Source: Candidatus Pantoea gossypiicola
Lineage (GTDB): Bacteria > Pseudomonadota > Gammaproteobacteria > Enterobacterales > Enterobacteriaceae
DNA: 64,000 nucleotides
Reading direction: 5' to 3'
Assembly: GCF_008632075.1 (NCBI RefSeq)
Contig: NZ_VWVM01000007.1
Span: 204,462 to 268,461 of the forward strand
The notes under the pieces were generated by a model. That model ran no database searches, was not told the origin of the DNA, and worked only from the letters and a program-made list of their open reading frames with translations. The translations under genes and the position numbers were made by a program. Shown in pieces: positions 44,957-53,480 of this stretch; positions within the stretch are counted from its first letter, which is position 1; each line of letters starts with the position of its first letter.

Positions 44957-45802
44957 ATGAAGGTCGCGTTTAAGCAAGTCGATGTGTTTACCTCATCAGC
45001 CTTTAACGGCAATCCGCTGGCGGTGATTATGGATGCTCAGGGGTTAAGCGACAGCCAGCTGGCGGCGATTGCCCGCTGGACAAACCTGTCGGAAACCACC
45101 TTTGTCCTGCCGCCTCAGCATAGAGAGGCGGACTATCGGGTGCGTATTTTTACCGTTGAAGGGGAACTGCCGTTTGCCGGTCATCCGACGCTGGGCACCG
45201 CCCACGCATTGCTGGAGGCGGGCTGGCCAGTCCGTACGCCGGGTGAAATCGTGCAGGAGTGCGGCGTCGGTAACGTGACGGTGAAGATAGATGACGCTGG
45301 CCTGGCATTTGCCGCGCCAGCTGCCACGCTGATGCCCTGGCAGGATGCGCGAATGAGTAACGCCTTAAACAGCAATGCGTTCGATCTGACGCAAAGCCCG
45401 ACGGTAGTGGACATGGGGATCCGCTGGCTGCTCATACCGATGGTCAGCGCCGAAGCGGTACTGGCGCTGCAGCCCGATGTCAGTGAATTGCAGCGTCTGA
45501 TTCAGCATGCGGGTGTCTCGGGCATCATGCCCTTTGGTCGTCTGCCTGCTGACGAGCCTGAACAGTATGAAGTGCGCGGTCTGCTGGTAGAGAATGGCAG
45601 CCTGACCGAAGATCCGGTGACCGGCAGCGCCAACGCCTGCCTGGCGCGTTACTTTGCGGCGGCGGGGCAAACCATCCCCTATCGCGTTCGCCAGGGCACG
45701 GCCCTGCAGCGCGCGGGAAGGGTGAGTGTGACCTTTGCCGGTGAGACCATCTGGATTGGCGGCACTACCGTGACCGTCATCGACGGCACTATTACGCTGT
45801 AA
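44957..45802 (+). CDS. PhzF-family isomerase-like protein
   Basis: A 281-residue protein with the diaminopimelate-epimerase-type double barrel. FKQVDVFTSSAFNGNPLAVI is the family's N-terminus, and the conserved catalytic glutamate lies in NLSETTFVLPP. FAGHPTLGTAH and EDPVTGSANACLARYF are the other conserved loops. Reaction unknown; not part of a phenazine cluster here. The ATG at 44957 follows AAGGAG. A strong hairpin separates it from the convergent SDR gene. Confidence 0.92.
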   Translation: MKVAFKQVDVFTSSAFNGNPLAVIMDAQGLSDSQLAAIARWTNLSETTFVLPPQHREADYRVRIFTVEGELPFAGHPTLGTAHALLEAGWPVRTPGEIVQECGVGNVTVKIDDAGLAFAAPAATLMPWQDARMSNALNSNAFDLTQSPTVVDMGIRWLLIPMVSAEAVLALQPDVSELQRLIQHAGVSGIMPFGRLPADEPEQYEVRGLLVENGSLTEDPVTGSANACLARYFAAAGQTIPYRVRQGTALQRAGRVSVTFAGETIWIGGTTVTVIDGTITL

Positions 45803-45807
45803 ACATC

Positions 45808-45841
45808 GGCGGCGTCAGCGGGTATTTACCCTGACGCCGCC
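45808..45841. terminator. Bidirectional stem-loop between the PhzF and SDR genes
   Basis: GGCGGCGTCAG (45808-45818) pairs perfectly with CTGACGCCGCC (45831-45841); inner GGGT/ACCC extends it. There is no long T-tract, but it sits exactly between two convergent stops. Confidence 0.65.
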
Positions 45842-45846
45842 CGCGG

Positions 45847-46605
45847 TTAAATTCCCTGCCCGCCTGACGCTTCAATGCGCTGCGCGGTGATCCAGCCCGT
45901 TTCGTCACTCAGGATCGCGCTGATAGCGTCGCCGATATCATCCGGCAGTCCGACCCGCCCCAGCGCCGTCAGACCAGCAATCTGGTCGTTAAGCTCACGG
46001 GTATCACGCACACGTCCTCCGCCAAAGTCAGTCTCTATCGCGCCAGGTGCCAGAATATTGACGCGAATGCGGCGTTCACCCAGCTCTTTCGCCTGATAGC
46101 GCGTCAGGACTTCCATCGCCCCTTTCATCGACGCATAGGTCGCGGAGCCAGGATAGACCAGACGGGTCAGACCGCTGGAGATATTCAGGATGCGCCCCCC
46201 GTCGTTAATCAGCGGCAGCAGCTTCTGGGTCAGGAAGTAAGGCCCTTTGAAATGCACATTCACCAGTGCATCAAATTCCGCCTCGGTGGTCTCGGTAAAC
46301 GGCTTGTAGTGTCCGTGACCGGCGTTGTTCACTAAATAGTCAAAGCGTTCACGCTGCCACTGCTGTTGCAGAACCTCTTTCACCTCACCGGCAAAGCGAT
46401 CAAACTGGCTGGTTTGGCCAACATCCAGCGCCAGCGCCACGGCACGTCGTCCCAGTGCTTCAATTTCCTTTACAACCGCCTGCGCCTCATCGGCATGGCT
46501 GCGGTAAGTCAGAATAATATCTGTGCCTCTGGCAGCCAGTTTTAAGGCTCCGTTGCGACCTAAACCGCGATTTGCACCGGTAATTAACGCCACTTTCTGA
46601 TTCAT
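45847..46605 (-). CDS. Short-chain dehydrogenase/reductase
   Basis: A 252-residue classical SDR. It has the cofactor motif TGANRGLGRNGA, NNAGHG, the active-site Ser region ILNISSGLTRLV and the catalytic Tyr-Lys pair in YASMK. The start is taken as the ATG at 46605 (MNQKVALITGANRG); a GTG nine bases upstream is in frame. NADP preference is likely from the Arg after the glycine motif region. Substrate unknown. It is divergent from the yhjC-like LysR gene, which may regulate it. Confidence 0.88.
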   Translation of the reverse strand: MNQKVALITGANRGLGRNGALKLAARGTDIILTYRSHADEAQAVVKEIEALGRRAVALALDVGQTSQFDRFAGEVKEVLQQQWQRERFDYLVNNAGHGHYKPFTETTEAEFDALVNVHFKGPYFLTQKLLPLINDGGRILNISSGLTRLVYPGSATYASMKGAMEVLTRYQAKELGERRIRVNILAPGAIETDFGGGRVRDTRELNDQIAGLTALGRVGLPDDIGDAISAILSDETGWITAQRIEASGGQGI

Positions 46606-46720
46606 CTCACACACCTGTTGAAAAATTGAACACGGTTAAAGGATATTCGCGAATTATTGATCTATAAACAGGGTTAAATACGCATCACTGTTTCAATAAA
46701 AACAACAATCGGTGAACAAC

Positions 46721-47620
46721 ATGGACAAAATTCACGCAATGCAGGTGTTTGTGCGGGTGGCCGAAATGGGCAGTTTTACCCGCGCGGCAGAGAGTTTAGG
46801 CGTACCCAAAGGCAGCATATCGCGACAGATTCAGGCGCTGGAGAATCAAATGGCAACACGTTTGCTGCATCGCACCACGCGCCGGGTGCAACTAACCCAG
46901 GATGGTCTGGTCTATTACGACCGCTGCCTGGATCTGTTGTCGATGATTGACGATATGGACAGCCTGTTTCAGCATGAACCCGCCTCGCTCAGCGGTAAAC
47001 TCCGGGTCGACATGTCAGTGGCGATGGCCACCGGTTTTATCCTGCCAAGGCTGCCGGAATTTCTGCAACACTACCCGGGCGTGGAAATTGAGCTGAGCAG
47101 CTGCGACCGTCAGGTGGATGTGATCCGGGAAGGCTTTGACTGTGTCATCCGGGTCGGTGAGCTGAAGGATTCAGGACTGATCGCACGAAAAATTGGTACT
47201 CATACCTTGATCAACTGCGCCAGCCCCGGCTACCTTTCGCGTTTCGGCATGCCAGTCCGGCTGGAAGAGCTGTCGCAGCATGCGATGGTGCATTACAGCC
47301 AGCAGCTCGGCCAGGCCTCACCGGGTTTTGAATATTTTGATGGCAGGCAGTGCCATTACGTTCATACCGGCGGTGTGGTGACGGTGAACAGTACGGAGAC
47401 CTACCGCGCCGCCTGCCTGGCGGGACTGGGGATTATTCAGGTACCCGCCGCCGGGATTCAGACATTACTGGAAAGGGGCGAGCTGGTGGAAGTGCTGCAT
47501 CGCTTTCCCGCCAGACCGATGCCGATCCATCTGCTCTATCCGCACCGGCGCAATGTGGCACGTCGCGTAAGGGTATTTATGGAGTGGCTGAGTCAGGTGT
47601 TACAGGAGTACGTCACCTGA
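46721..47620 (+). CDS. yhjC: LysR-family regulator, YhjC-like
   Basis: A 299-residue LTTR. The ATG at 46721 gives MDKIHAMQVFVRVAEMGSFT; a GTG nine bases earlier is less likely. HTH: AAESLGVPKGSISRQIQALE. Effector domain: LSGKLRVDMSVAMATGFILPRL and VTVNSTETYRAACLAGLGII. It resembles E. coli YhjC along its length and, as there, precedes yhjD and yhjE. Target genes are not established; the divergent SDR gene is a candidate. Confidence 0.8.
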   Translation: MDKIHAMQVFVRVAEMGSFTRAAESLGVPKGSISRQIQALENQMATRLLHRTTRRVQLTQDGLVYYDRCLDLLSMIDDMDSLFQHEPASLSGKLRVDMSVAMATGFILPRLPEFLQHYPGVEIELSSCDRQVDVIREGFDCVIRVGELKDSGLIARKIGTHTLINCASPGYLSRFGMPVRLEELSQHAMVHYSQQLGQASPGFEYFDGRQCHYVHTGGVVTVNSTETYRAACLAGLGIIQVPAAGIQTLLERGELVEVLHRFPARPMPIHLLYPHRRNVARRVRVFMEWLSQVLQEYVT

Positions 47621-47665
47621 GCGGCTATAATTTGATTTTAATGATAAACAGGACAGTGAAGGTCT

Positions 47666-48685
47666 ATGACAGACAAGCAGGAAAACCCGCAGGATATGCA
47701 GCCAGAAAAGCCGCTTATCGATATTAAAACCGGCAATCACACCGTGGATGAATCGATTGTTCGCGTGTCCCGCTTCGCCGCCTGGTTCCAGGCGATTCCG
47801 GCGGTGGCGCACTTTATTCGCGCCCTTGACCGCTTTAATGACCGACTCGGCAGCCAGTTTGGCGCGGCTATTACTTATTTCTCGTTTTTATCGCTGATCC
47901 CTATTCTGATGGTGTCGTTCGCCGCCGTGGGTTTTGTGCTGGCATCGAATCAGGATCTGCTGACCGATATCATCAACAAAATCGTCAGCAGCATCAGTGA
48001 CCCGACGCTGGCAACCACGCTGAAAAATACGGTGAATACCGCCATTCAGCAGCGTGCCACCGTGGGAATCACTGGTTTACTGCTGGCGCTCTACTCCGGC
48101 CTTAACTGGATGGGAAACCTGCGTGAAGCGATCCGCGCCCAGTCGCGCGACGTCTGGGAACGCAAACCGGATGACAAAGAGAAGATCTGGAAACGTTATA
48201 TTCGCGACTTCCTGTCGCTGACGGGTCTGATGCTGGCACTGATCATTACCCTGTCGCTGACCTCGGTAGCGGGTTCTGCACAGGCGACCATCGTGAGTGC
48301 GCTGGGACTTGATGGCATCGACTGGTTACGGCCTGCCCTGACCATTATTGCCACGTCGATTTCTGTGCTGGCAAACTACCTGTTGTTCCTCTGGATTTTC
48401 TGGATCCTGCCGCGACATAAGCCGCGCAAGAAAGCACTGTTTCGCGGCACCCTGCTGGCGGCAATCGGCTTTGAGGTGATTAAGTTTGTGATGACGCTGA
48501 CGCTGCCGAAGCTGGCGACCTCACCTTCCGGTGCAGCCTTTGGTTCTGTACTCGGTCTGATGGCGTTCTTCTATTTCTTCGCCCGTCTGACGCTGTTCTG
48601 TGCAGCGTGGATCGCCACGGCCAAATATAAAGACGACCCGCAGATGCCGGAAGCGGGCAGCGCATCCCGCAGCAAAGTATCGTAA
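47666..48685 (+). CDS. yhjD: YihY/BrkB-family inner-membrane protein YhjD
   Basis: A 339-residue protein with six hydrophobic segments. Motifs include FGAAITYFSFLSLIPILMV, GLLLALYSGLNWMGNLREAI, and FVMTLTLPKLATSPSGAAFG. The polar N-terminal region (about 50 residues) is cytoplasmic. The family was once called RNase BN/BrkB; YhjD has been linked genetically to lipid A precursor export in E. coli mutants, but its normal role is unsettled. A hairpin with a TTTTATTT tail (about 48707-48770) follows and probably terminates transcription. Confidence 0.9.
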   Translation: MTDKQENPQDMQPEKPLIDIKTGNHTVDESIVRVSRFAAWFQAIPAVAHFIRALDRFNDRLGSQFGAAITYFSFLSLIPILMVSFAAVGFVLASNQDLLTDIINKIVSSISDPTLATTLKNTVNTAIQQRATVGITGLLLALYSGLNWMGNLREAIRAQSRDVWERKPDDKEKIWKRYIRDFLSLTGLMLALIITLSLTSVAGSAQATIVSALGLDGIDWLRPALTIIATSISVLANYLLFLWIFWILPRHKPRKKALFRGTLLAAIGFEVIKFVMTLTLPKLATSPSGAAFGSVLGLMAFFYFFARLTLFCAAWIATAKYKDDPQMPEAGSASRSKVS

Positions 48686-48957
48686 TTCGTTAACAACAGC
48701 GGAAAATGTCACCCCCCGGCTATTTTTTCACCCGATAACAGGATGAATAGCTGAGGGGTCACTTTTATTTAGCCCTTTCTTAGAGTATCCCGCCAGATAT
48801 CGTCCGGTTTCCCCCGGTATCACCCGGCATTCGTCACACCACAGAAATTATCCTCTTTTTGGCCTCTGAAGCCAGACGCGGCGCGGGTTTTCATCATTGA
48901 ATGCGCTCTGGCAGATGCGTAAGATTCTTTGTCTGTATTTACAAATAAGAAACAGTT

Positions 48958-50289
48958 ATGCAAGCCTCCCTCACAGACACACTCGACAAACAGCAGGATC
49001 CCACGCCGGTTAACTCACGCAGTAAAGTGGTGATTGCCTCGCTGGTCGGTACGGCCATCGAGTTCTTCGACTTCTATATTTATGCCACTGCGGCAGTGAT
49101 TGTTTTCCCGCACATTTTCTTCCCGCAGGGTGATGCTACGGTCGCCACGCTACAGTCGCTGGCCACTTTCGCTATCGCCTTTATCGCGCGTCCGATTGGC
49201 TCTGCCGTGTTTGGCCACTTTGGCGATCGCGTCGGGCGTAAGGCCACGCTGGTAGCCTCGCTGCTGACCATGGGTATTTCCACCGTAGTGATTGGTCTGC
49301 TGCCAGGTTATGAGACGATTGGCGTAATGGCACCGCTGCTGCTGGCGCTGGCGCGTTTTGGTCAGGGGCTGGGACTGGGCGGTGAATGGGGCGGCGCGGC
49401 GCTGCTGGCGACGGAAAATGCTCCGGCGAAGAAGCGTGCACTTTACGGTTCGTTTCCTCAACTGGGTGCGCCGATTGGCTTTTTCTTTGCGAACGGAACG
49501 TTTCTGCTGCTTTCGTGGCTGCTGACCGATGAGCAGTTTATGCAATGGGGCTGGCGCGTGCCGTTTATTCTCTCCGCCGTGCTGGTGCTGATTGGCCTGT
49601 ATGTGCGCGTGTCGCTGCATGAGAGTCCGGTGTTTGCCAAAGTGCAGAAAGAGAAGAAGCAGGTTCGCGTGCCGATTGCGGCGCTGCTGGGCAAGCATCT
49701 GACCGCCACGATTCTCGGCACCTTTATCATGCTGGCGACCTATACGCTGTTCTATATTATGACCGTCTATTCAATGAGCTACGGCACCACACCAGCACCA
49801 GCGGGTCTGGGTATTCCGCGTAACAGTATGTTGTGGATGCTGATGCTGGCGGTGATTGGTTTTGGGGTAATGGTGCCGATTGCCGGTTTGCTGGCTGACC
49901 GTTTTGGACGTCGCAAGACGATGATTACCATTACGCTGATGATTATCGCGTTTTCGTTCCTGTTCCCGGCAATGCTGGGTTCCGGTTCACAGGCGCTGGT
50001 GATGGCGTTTCTGCTGCTGGGTCTGAGCATTATGGGGCTGACGTTTGGCCCGATGGGTGCGCTGCTGCCGGAATTGTTCCCGACCGAAGTGCGTTATACC
50101 GGTGCCTCGTTCTCCTACAATCTCTCCTCGATTCTGGGAGCCTCTGTTGCGCCTTACATCGCGACCTGGCTGAATGCCAATTATGGTCTGCAGGCGGTGG
50201 GGCTGTATCTGGCGTCGATGGCGGTGCTGACGCTGATAGCGTTGCTGGCCTGTAAAGAGACGCGTCACCAGACGTTGTATGACGTTTAA
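48958..50289 (+). CDS. yhjE: MFS metabolite:proton symporter YhjE
   Basis: A 443-residue major facilitator of the metabolite:H+ symporter family. GTAIEFFDFYIYATAAVIVF in helix 1 and GSAVFGHFGDRVGRKATLVAS between helices 2 and 3 are signatures; LGLGGEWGGAALLATENAP marks helix 4. Twelve helices are expected. Substrate unknown, probably an organic acid or amino-acid-like solute. The gene order yhjC-yhjD-yhjE matches E. coli. A strong terminator follows. Confidence 0.9.
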   Translation: MQASLTDTLDKQQDPTPVNSRSKVVIASLVGTAIEFFDFYIYATAAVIVFPHIFFPQGDATVATLQSLATFAIAFIARPIGSAVFGHFGDRVGRKATLVASLLTMGISTVVIGLLPGYETIGVMAPLLLALARFGQGLGLGGEWGGAALLATENAPAKKRALYGSFPQLGAPIGFFFANGTFLLLSWLLTDEQFMQWGWRVPFILSAVLVLIGLYVRVSLHESPVFAKVQKEKKQVRVPIAALLGKHLTATILGTFIMLATYTLFYIMTVYSMSYGTTPAPAGLGIPRNSMLWMLMLAVIGFGVMVPIAGLLADRFGRRKTMITITLMIIAFSFLFPAMLGSGSQALVMAFLLLGLSIMGLTFGPMGALLPELFPTEVRYTGASFSYNLSSILGASVAPYIATWLNANYGLQAVGLYLASMAVLTLIALLACKETRHQTLYDV

Positions 50290-50311
50290 TCCTGTTGGAT
50301 GAAAGTCAGTG

Positions 50312-50338
50312 AAACCCGGCAGATGCCGGGTTTTTTTA
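50312..50338 (+). terminator. Intrinsic terminator of yhjE
   Basis: AAACCCGGC, loop AGAT, GCCGGGTTT followed by further T residues, 23 bases after the stop. Confidence 0.9.
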
Positions 50339-50453
50339 TGGGTTGGGTTTAGTCAATCTAAGGCTATTCAGGAAATATACATCGCCCCTAACGGCGAAGA
50401 AGTGCTGCCCAAAGGGCAAAAACAATCGCCTTGAGATTAGCCAGCATGCTCAG

Positions 50454-50553
50454 GGAGCATACGCCCTCCGCAAAGACGCGAAAGACGCCATCCATGGCGG
50501 GCTCAGCGCGGGCCATCCCTGGCCCGCGATGCTTTGCTACAGGCGTATGCTCC
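50454..50553. repeat. Nested 100-bp palindromic element
   Basis: The outer arms GGAGCATACGCC (50454-50465) and GGCGTATGCTCC (50542-50553) are perfect 12-bp inverted repeats; inside, GCAAAG (50470-50475) pairs with CTTTGC (50532-50537), and two internal hairpins follow: CGCCAT/ATGGCG (about 50487-50499) and CGCGGGCCA-tccc-TGGCCCGCG (50507-50528). On the minus strand the inner loops read GGGA and GGA. It looks like a dispersed intergenic repeat. Confidence 0.75.
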
Positions 50554-50640
50554 TATCGCTTTAAGTGGATTAGTTGTCTGTTCGAAAAAAGCTGAATCGC
50601 GTTTAAAGGCTAGTGATATTGGCAGCAATGAAGAAGCTTA

Positions 50641-50780
50641 AGGACACAGGGAACACGGTCAGAAGAGGAAAGCGTTCCGCGTCTGGGACAAAAACGCCGG
50701 GAGCGTTTTTGAACAACGCAAAGCGTTGGCCCGTTTACGGGCGCACCTCAGGGATGAGGTGCGTAATCGCGCGGGCCGAG
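50641..50780 (+). repeat. Array of short hairpins with GGGA/GGA loops
   Basis: Successive stems: GGAAC/GTTCC (50650-50677), AAAACGC-cggga-GCGTTTT (around 50691-50710), CGCACCTCA-ggga-TGAGGTGCG (50742-50763) and GGCC-gagc-GGCC (about 50774-50785). GGA occurs at least six times within about 115 bases, several in loops. It may be an RNA-level element or part of a mosaic intergenic repeat; no function is established. Confidence 0.6.
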
Positions 50781-50901
50781 CGGCCAGAGATTGGGCTTAA
50801 GCGCCTTTCCGATCTGACCGTGTTGCCTGTGCAGGCTCGGTCTCACAGCGAAGCCGGCAGTGCAGGCACCGTTCCAACAGCGAACTTCTCAGGCATTGTT
50901 A

Positions 50902-50940
50902 GCAAACAAAAAACCCCGGCAAGCCGGGGTTTGTTTTGCT
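50902..50940 (-). terminator. Intrinsic terminator of ilvC
   Basis: A perfect stem ACCCCGGC/GCCGGGGT with a two-base loop, flanked by A-rich and T-rich tracts on both sides, 20 bases past the ilvC stop; it works in either direction. Confidence 0.9.
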
Positions 50941-50960
50941 GAAAACTGTGTTGCCGGTTA

Positions 50961-52436
50961 TTAGCCCGCGACAGCGATACGCTTCATGTCGGTCATATAG
51001 CCACGCAGCTTGCGGCCAACGGTTTCAATCGGGTGCTGACGAACGGCTTCGTTAACGTCACGCAGCTGCGCGTTGTCGACCTGCGTGCCTTCAACCGCTT
51101 TACCCAGATCACCTGGCTGCAGCGTGGTCATGAACTCTTTCAGCAGCGGCACCGCAGCGAAGGAGAACAGGTAGTTACCATATTCGGCAGTATCGGAGAT
51201 CACCACGTTCATCTCATACAAACGCTTACGGGCAATGGTGTTCGCAATCAGCGGCAGCTCGTGCAGAGATTCGTAGTAAGCAGACTCTTCGATGATGCCG
51301 GCATCGACCATGGTTTCAAACGCCAGCTCAACGCCCGCTTTAACCATTGCAACCATCACTACGCCTTTGTCGTAGTACTCCTGCTCTTCGATTTTGCCCT
51401 CATACTGTGCGGCGGTCTCGAAAGCGGTCTGGCCGGTCTCTTCACGCCAGGTCAGCAGGTTTTTATCATCATTCGCCCAGTCAGCCATCATGCCGGAAGA
51501 GAATTCGCCGGAGATGATGTCATCCATGTGCTTCTGGAACAGCGGTGCCATGATGGTTTTCAGCTGCTCTGACAGCGCATAGGCACGCAGTTTGGCCGGG
51601 TTAGAGAGGCGGTCCATCATCAGGGTGATGCCACCAAACTTCAGTGACTCGGTGATGGTTTCCCAGCCGAACTGAATCAGTTTTTCTGCGTAAGCCGGGT
51701 CAGTACCTTCAGCCACCAGCTTGTCGAAGCAGAGCAGTGAACCCGCCTGCAACATGCCACACAGAATGGTCTGCTCACCCATCAGGTCAGATTTCACTTC
51801 TGCCACGAAGGAAGATTCCAGCACGCCAGCACGATCGCCGCCGGTTGCTGCTGCCCAGGCTTTGGCGATCGCCATGCCTTCGCCTTTTGGATCGTTTTCC
51901 GGGTGAACCGCGATCAGCGTCGGAACACCAAAGCCGCGTTTGTACTCTTCACGAACCTCAGTACCCGGGCACTTAGGTGCCACCATGACGACGGTGATGT
52001 CTTTACGGATGCTTTCGCCCACTTCAACGATGTTGAAACCGTGCGAGTAGCCCAGTGCAGCGCCATCTTTCATCAGCGGCTGAACAGCCTGAACGACAGC
52101 AGAGTGCTGCTTGTCTGGCGTCAGGTTAACGACCAGGTCCGCCTGCGGGATCAGATCTTCGTAAGTACCCACTTTGAAACCGTTATCGGTCGCTTTGCGC
52201 CATGAAGGGCGTTTCTCCGCAATCGCTTCGGCACGCAGTGCATAGGCGACATCCAGACCAGAATCACGCATGTTCAGACCCTGGTTCAGGCCCTGCGCAC
52301 CACAGCCAACGATAACGACTTTTTTGCCTTTCAGGAAACTGGCACCATCCGCGAATTCATCACGCGCCATGAAACGACATTTGCCTAATTGCGCCAGCTG
52401 GTTGCGCAGGTTCAATGTGTTGAAATAGTTAGCCAT
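50961..52436 (-). CDS. ilvC: Ketol-acid reductoisomerase
   Basis: A 491-residue class II enzyme, the same length as E. coli IlvC. The ATG at 52436 begins [20 protein letters not shown]; longer frames enter the ilvY-ilvC operator. NADPH-binding motif [17 protein letters not shown] near residue 45; C-terminal knotted domains carry the Mg-binding acidic residues ([11 protein letters not shown] and EEQEYYDKG regions). It converts acetolactate or acetohydroxybutyrate to dihydroxy acids in valine and isoleucine synthesis. Divergent from ilvY, which activates it when substrate is present. Confidence 0.97.
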   Translation of the reverse strand: MANYFNTLNLRNQLAQLGKCRFMARDEFADGASFLKGKKVVIVGCGAQGLNQGLNMRDSGLDVAYALRAEAIAEKRPSWRKATDNGFKVGTYEDLIPQADLVVNLTPDKQHSAVVQAVQPLMKDGAALGYSHGFNIVEVGESIRKDITVVMVAPKCPGTEVREEYKRGFGVPTLIAVHPENDPKGEGMAIAKAWAAATGGDRAGVLESSFVAEVKSDLMGEQTILCGMLQAGSLLCFDKLVAEGTDPAYAEKLIQFGWETITESLKFGGITLMMDRLSNPAKLRAYALSEQLKTIMAPLFQKHMDDIISGEFSSGMMADWANDDKNLLTWREETGQTAFETAAQYEGKIEEQEYYDKGVVMVAMVKAGVELAFETMVDAGIIEESAYYESLHELPLIANTIARKRLYEMNVVISDTAEYGNYLFSFAAVPLLKEFMTTLQPGDLGKAVEGTQVDNAQLRDVNEAVRQHPIETVGRKLRGYMTDMKRIAVAG

Positions 52437-52538
52437 GGGTACTCCGGTAAGGTTGTGTTTGCTTTTTTTGTTCAGGAACGGCGCATCATGCAGCGCCGCG
52501 AATGACCCCATCATATGACAGGAATTCTGTTGCTTAAA

Positions 52539-52575
52539 TTGATATATTAACAACGTCACATTGCAATAAATGCAA
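52539..52575. promoter_or_regulatory. Tandem IlvY operators in the ilvY-ilvC intergenic region
   Basis: TTGATATATTAACAA (52539-52553) and TTGCAATAAATGCAA (52561-52575) are two 15-bp TTG...CAA elements with centres 22 bp apart (two helical turns). The arrangement matches the tandem O1/O2 sites described for E. coli ilvYC. The first resembles a LysR T-N11-A box less perfectly than the second. Confidence 0.65.
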
Positions 52576-52598
52576 CACCAACCACAGGCGATGCGCGC

Positions 52599-53480
52599 AT
52601 GGATTTACGGGATCTGAAACTGTTTCTTCATCTGGCAGAAAGCTGCCACTTCGGGCGCACTGCGCGTGCTATGCACGTCAGCCCATCCACACTGTCACGC
52701 CAGATCCAGCGGCTTGAAGACGATGTCGGCCATGCGCTGTTTCTGCGTGATAATCGCACCGTGACGCTGACGGAGGCGGGTGAACGTCTGCGCCAGTTCG
52801 CCCAACAGACGCTGTTGCAGTATCAGCAACTGCGCCATGTGATGGATCTTAACGGTCCGTCACTCAGCGGCGAACTGCGCCTGTTCTGTTCGGTGACGGC
52901 GGCCTACAGCCATCTGCCGCCGATCCTTGACCGCTTTCGTGCCGAACATCCGCAGGTCGAAATTAAACTGGATACCGGTGATGCTGCGGATGCGGTGGAA
53001 AAAGTGCACTCAGGCGATGCCGATCTGGCGATTGCCGGACGGCCTGAAACCCTGCCCGCCAGCATTGATTTTATGCCACTGGGGCTGATTCCGCTGGTGC
53101 TGATTGCACCTGCATTACCCTGTGCCGTTCGCACCCAGGCCACCCAGCCGCAGCCCGACTGGTCAAAAATTCCGTTTATCCTGCCGGTGCAGGGACCCGC
53201 ACGACGGCGTATCGATCTCTGGTTCCGCCGCCAGCGCATCCCGAATCCGGTGATTTACGCCACGGTATCGGGGCATGAGGCGATAGTCTCAATGGTAGCG
53301 CTGGGTTGCGGTATTGCGCTGTTGCCGGATGTCGTGCTGGAGAACAGCCCGGACCCGGTGCGTAACCGCGTGCTGATGCTGGAGAATGTGGAGTCTGTTG
53401 CGCCGTTCGAACTCGGTATCTGTGTGCAAAAAAAGCGGCTCGGAGAGCCGCTGATCAGTGCTTTCTGGAGCCAGCTGTAA
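52599..53480 (+). CDS. ilvY: LysR-type activator of ilvC
   Basis: A 293-residue LTTR with the N-terminus [20 protein letters not shown] and [23 protein letters not shown]. The effector domain follows ([22 protein letters not shown]). It binds acetolactate/acetohydroxybutyrate and activates ilvC transcription while repressing itself. It is divergent from ilvC with 162 bp between starts, and its stop abuts the ilvA stop exactly (53480/53481). Confidence 0.95.
   Translation: MDLRDLKLFLHLAESCHFGRTARAMHVSPSTLSRQIQRLEDDVGHALFLRDNRTVTLTEAGERLRQFAQQTLLQYQQLRHVMDLNGPSLSGELRLFCSVTAAYSHLPPILDRFRAEHPQVEIKLDTGDAADAVEKVHSGDADLAIAGRPETLPASIDFMPLGLIPLVLIAPALPCAVRTQATQPQPDWSKIPFILPVQGPARRRIDLWFRRQRIPNPVIYATVSGHEAIVSMVALGCGIALLPDVVLENSPDPVRNRVLMLENVESVAPFELGICVQKKRLGEPLISAFWSQL

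Larger units (their letters stand above)
50339..50901. other. Hairpin-rich intergenic region between yhjE and ilvC
   Basis: About 560 bases without a credible gene (a 109-codon ORF at 50613-50942 has no family features and runs through the hairpins). It contains two separately listed structured blocks, 50454-50553 and 50641-50780. The rest, including 50781-50900, is GC-rich with short repeats (for example GTGCAGGC twice near 50829 and 50860). Confidence 0.6.

Noticed and set aside
50613..50942. 109-residue ORF upstream of ilvC
   Set aside because: It runs through the hairpin array and the ilvC terminator, has no ribosome site or domain, and is explained by the structured repeats.
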